Assembly (NCBI GenBank): GCA_934725655.1
Contig: CAKVCJ010000006.1
Coordinates: forward strand, 1 to 20,544
DNA from: an uncultured Brachyspira sp.
GTDB lineage: Bacteria > Spirochaetota > Brachyspiria > Brachyspirales > Brachyspiraceae
DNA length: 20,544 nucleotides
Reading direction: 5' to 3'
Positions within the stretch are counted from its first letter, which is position 1; each line of letters begins with the position of its first letter. The notes below the pieces were generated by a model that saw only the letters and a list, made by a program, of their open reading frames with translations, was not told the origin of the DNA and did no database searches. Positions 17,821 to 20,544 of this stretch are shown here, piece after piece. Position numbers and translations under genes: made by a program.

Positions 17821-20168
17821 TTAATTTAAATAAAATTTATTAAAAATCTCATATAATATTCCTATATGAAGCATTGAAATAATTAAAAATAAAGATCTAT
17901 TTTTTAGATTAGGCTTAGCCTTAAAAGATTTGCAATTTGACGCCATAAATAATAGTAATAATATCGGAATAAAATATCTTCCTTGAACTACTTCTATGAA
18001 AATATATTTATGCGGAGTCCAAACTAAGTATAATGCTGTTAATATCATACCAAAAGTAATCACTATAATTATAAAAGACAATATCTTTATATCAATTTTT
18101 ATTTCCTCACTATAATCAAACAGTAAAAATACTATAAACAACAGAACAAAACAATAATAATAAAAATTTCCTATATCAATATTTAGCCATCCTAAATAGC
18201 AACCTATCATAGTAGAAAAATAAAAATTACTTTTTACAAACAAAGTATTAAGAAAAATTATAAAATATTTTACTGGATTAGTGATTATAAGATTTCTATT
18301 TAATTCAGAATCATTTACGCTAAACGAATATCCATACAAATCGTTAATTTTATTCCAAATAAAATAAAGCATAAACATAAAAAATATAATTAAAAATACA
18401 GATGTATATTTATTACTTTTGAATTTATTTTTAGGTATTAATAAAAGTAAAAAAGCTAAAAATAAATATACATTTTTTGTTATAAATATTATTAATAATA
18501 GAAATGAGAACAGTAGATAATTACTATATGACAAAAAATCATTTCTAGAATATCTTAAATATAGAATTAAAGATATATGATAAAGAAGCCCATATCAATA
18601 CGGAATCGGCAGAAAAGGAAACGGTTTATTGAATAACCATAGTAAGAAAAGATATAAAATATAAAGTCATTTTCTTAAAAGGTATATATTTTATAGACAA
18701 ATAAATAGAAAAACATGCTAATACCAATGCTGTAATTTTTGCAAAATGTATTTCAAGATAACTTTGTATTTTCAATAATCTCCCAAACAACATTCCTATG
18801 CATTGCGGAAAATAGGAGATTGTAGAATAAGGCCATGCGGAATTTACAATATGTATATTTTTATCACCAGGTTTTATTTTTATATTATCGAATATATCAG
18901 AATAAGATTCTATATGTTTTGTAAATATATAATACTTCACAAGGTAAATAACTGCCATTTTTATCAATTATAATTCCTTTAGATATATCATAAGTTCTTA
19001 TATAATGACTGCCTTCATCGGGTGCTTACATAGGAGGGAATATTAATATATATAAAATGCCTATTATAATAAAATTAAACAAAAATACTTTTTCTAATTT
19101 CAAATATTTTTTTCTGCTATAAAATTAAATATAAAAAATAATAATGTTGAAGATATGAAAGATATTATAAAAAACATAATAAATTCTTTATAAGAATAAT
19201 AATTTGAATAGTTTATAATATTAATGATAGTTAACAAAAATACAATTATAAATAAATATAAAATATTATTAAAATCTAAATCTAATTTTAATTTATTTAA
19301 TAAAACTATCCATAAAAATACAAAATATGCTATGGAAAAAATTATAAGATAAAAGCATACTAGTGAATATTTAAATTCTGTAGTATATTTAATTTCAAAG
19401 TGATTTAATAAATCCATATTATATAATGAAGTAAATATTATACGATTATCTTTTCCAATGAAACGAAATTTACCATTTATATTTTATATTAGGATAGATT
19501 CTATTTCTGTAACTCCGTTTGGAAATTTAAATACTAAATTTAAATTTTTTACAGATTTATTTAAAACGGTTTTAGTTTTGGTTAATATAATATAATCGTT
19601 TGATATTTGTTTATTTGTTATAGGGGTAAAATCCTTTTTTCCGTTAATATGACATTCTATTGTCCATAGTTAGGTATTTGTTTTACCAATATAGTTATTT
19701 TATATTTATCTCCTATAAATGTAGGTATTTTAGAATCGTATATATACGCATTAGTATATTAGAAGTGTCATTATTAATGATAAATGTACTATTTTTAGTA
19801 TAAGCCATATCTGCGCTATACCATGAAATATTTGGTTTATTTGTTATTTTTACTTTACAGCCGTAATTTATAATCAAATTATCATCTACAAATCTAATAG
19901 AATCATCTTTAATTTTGAATAATAAACTATTGAAATCTATTTTAGCTTCATAAACATACCCGTAATCACTTTGAGTTATTAAAAATAAATCTGTTTAACT
20001 ATATGAGTATTCCTTTCTTTGTAATTGATTATCTATTATAAATATACTCAATAGCATTGACATAAAAATCATAAAAGTTATTAAAAATATTATGAATGCA
20101 TATTTTCTATATTTATCATCCAAATAAAAATTTATTTTGTAGTGGCAAACCAAACATATAAAATGCAT
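17821..20168 (-). pseudogene. Decayed DUF2142 family membrane protein
   Basis: Fragments in changing frames follow the order of DUF2142, a polytopic membrane family found in surface-glycan loci. From ATG 20168 come an N-terminal membrane segment (YAFIIFLITFMIFMSMLLSI), a stop near 19997, and then a soluble segment with several frame changes to about 19430. Hydrophobic spans follow at 19417-19100. Next is the family signature FPPM-stop-APDEGSHYIRTYDISKG, where TAA at 19026-19028 interrupts the conserved PP-x-x-PDE stretch. Then come a YFPQCIGMLFGRLL segment (18967-18626), a stop after it, and a C-terminal membrane block with QGRYFIPILLLLF (18534-17821). The intact gene would have encoded roughly 780 residues. 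The number of independent lesions shows long-standing decay, not a single sequencing error. Confidence 0.75.
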
Positions 20169-20189
20169 ACATTATTTTTTAATGATTAA

Positions 20190-20217
20190 ATTATAACATA
20201 TTAATAAAAAATGTCAA
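20190..20217 (-). promoter_or_regulatory. Near-consensus promoter facing the DUF2142 remnant
   Basis: On the minus strand, TTGACA (20217-20212), 16 bases, then TATAAT (20195-20190). Transcription would begin about 15 bases before the ATG at 20168. It supports 20168 as the original gene start even though the frame is now broken. Confidence 0.6.
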
Positions 20218-20234
20218 TAGCATAAGTCATTTAT

Positions 20235-20544
20235 ATGATAAAAAAACCGATAATATTACAAATGGATAATATGGAATCTCAAATAATTCATAAGCCCGTT
20301 ATGATTAAAGAAGTTTTAAGTTTTATTCCCGAAAATTCAAATATAGTCGTTGATGCGACTTTGGGCGAAGGCGGACATACTAAAGCTATGTTAGATTTGA
20401 ATCTTGAGGTTCATAGTTTTGAAAGAGATAAAAATATTTTGGAAATAGCGAAAAAAAGATTGGCGGATTATAAAAAATTTTATTATTATAATAACACTTA
20501 CGATAAAATGATTGATTCGCTTCCAAAAAATATAATTGGAAATG
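20235..20544 (+). CDS. rsmH: 16S rRNA (cytosine-1402-N4)-methyltransferase, 5' part
   Basis: The gene runs off the window, so only the N-terminal ~103 residues are visible. They contain the RsmH opening IIHKPVMIKEVLSFIP and the SAM-binding loop VVDATLGEGGHTKAML, followed by FERDKNILEIAKKRL. RsmH methylates N4 of C1402 in 16S rRNA, near the decoding centre, and acts in the cytoplasm. Three in-frame ATGs (20235, 20262, 20271) could be the start and none has a clear Shine-Dalgarno site. Because the family motif begins just after 20271, a later start is quite possible. In many bacteria this gene begins the mraZ-rsmH-ftsL division cluster; no mraZ is seen upstream here. It marks return to core chromosome. 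Confidence 0.9.
   Translation, partial: MIKKPIILQMDNMESQIIHKPVMIKEVLSFIPENSNIVVDATLGEGGHTKAMLDLNLEVHSFERDKNILEIAKKRLADYKKFYYYNNTYDKMIDSLPKNIIGN

Noticed and set aside
1..20544. Transposases, tRNA or rRNA genes, integrase attachment sites.
   Set aside because: I looked on both strands and saw no recognisable transposase motif, tRNA cloverleaf, rRNA segment or long direct repeat flanking the island.

Overview
The window is extremely AT-rich and uses the standard code (TGA stops; Trp is TGG). Short spacers, AT-rich promoters and glycan-assembly genes rich in Lys, Asn, Ile and Tyr fit a Brachyspira-type spirochaete best. This is inference; another low-GC anaerobe such as Fusobacterium or a clostridium cannot be excluded from sequence alone. 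The right edge holds the start of a housekeeping gene, rsmH.

Layout. Positions 1-2286 are a decayed zone: a C-terminal scrap of a surface-glycan glycosyltransferase (minus strand) and two frameshifted coding regions of unknown function behind a perfect TTGACA-17-TATAAT promoter. Positions 2305-6225 (minus) hold two adjacent WbsX-type glycosyltransferase genes. The larger one is fused to a GT4 domain and carries a frameshift near its N-terminus. Positions 6410-14642 (plus) form one tightly packed operon with a perfect consensus promoter: a 46-residue candidate precursor peptide, a radical SAM/SPASM maturase, a HemW-like radical SAM protein fused to a thymidylate-kinase-like domain, a second SPASM maturase, a 1048-residue rearranged UvrA-like ATPase, and a radical SAM protein with a short C-terminal Cys cluster. 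Converging on it from 17546 to 14600 (minus) is a two-gene operon: another SPASM maturase and a TPR-like/DUF2971 protein. Its end overlaps the end of the plus operon by 43 bases. Positions 17821-20168 (minus) are a decayed DUF2142 membrane protein gene, and rsmH starts at about 20235.

Working model (inference). The intact centre, 6410-17581, is a RiPP-like biosynthetic island with five radical SAM domains, one small precursor, a nucleotide-kinase-like domain and a UvrA-family ATPase. I do not recognise this combination. Several SPASM enzymes would modify the short C-terminal region of the precursor (rich in His, Asn, Asp and Ser and ending in Trp). The kinase-like domain hints at a nucleotide-linked step, and the UvrA-like protein at self-protection from a DNA-acting product or at an ATP-driven role in maturation. 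No membrane exporter, leader peptidase or recognisable RRE domain is visible. The island is intact while genes on both sides are broken, which suggests it was inserted into, or selectively kept within, a degrading surface-polysaccharide locus.
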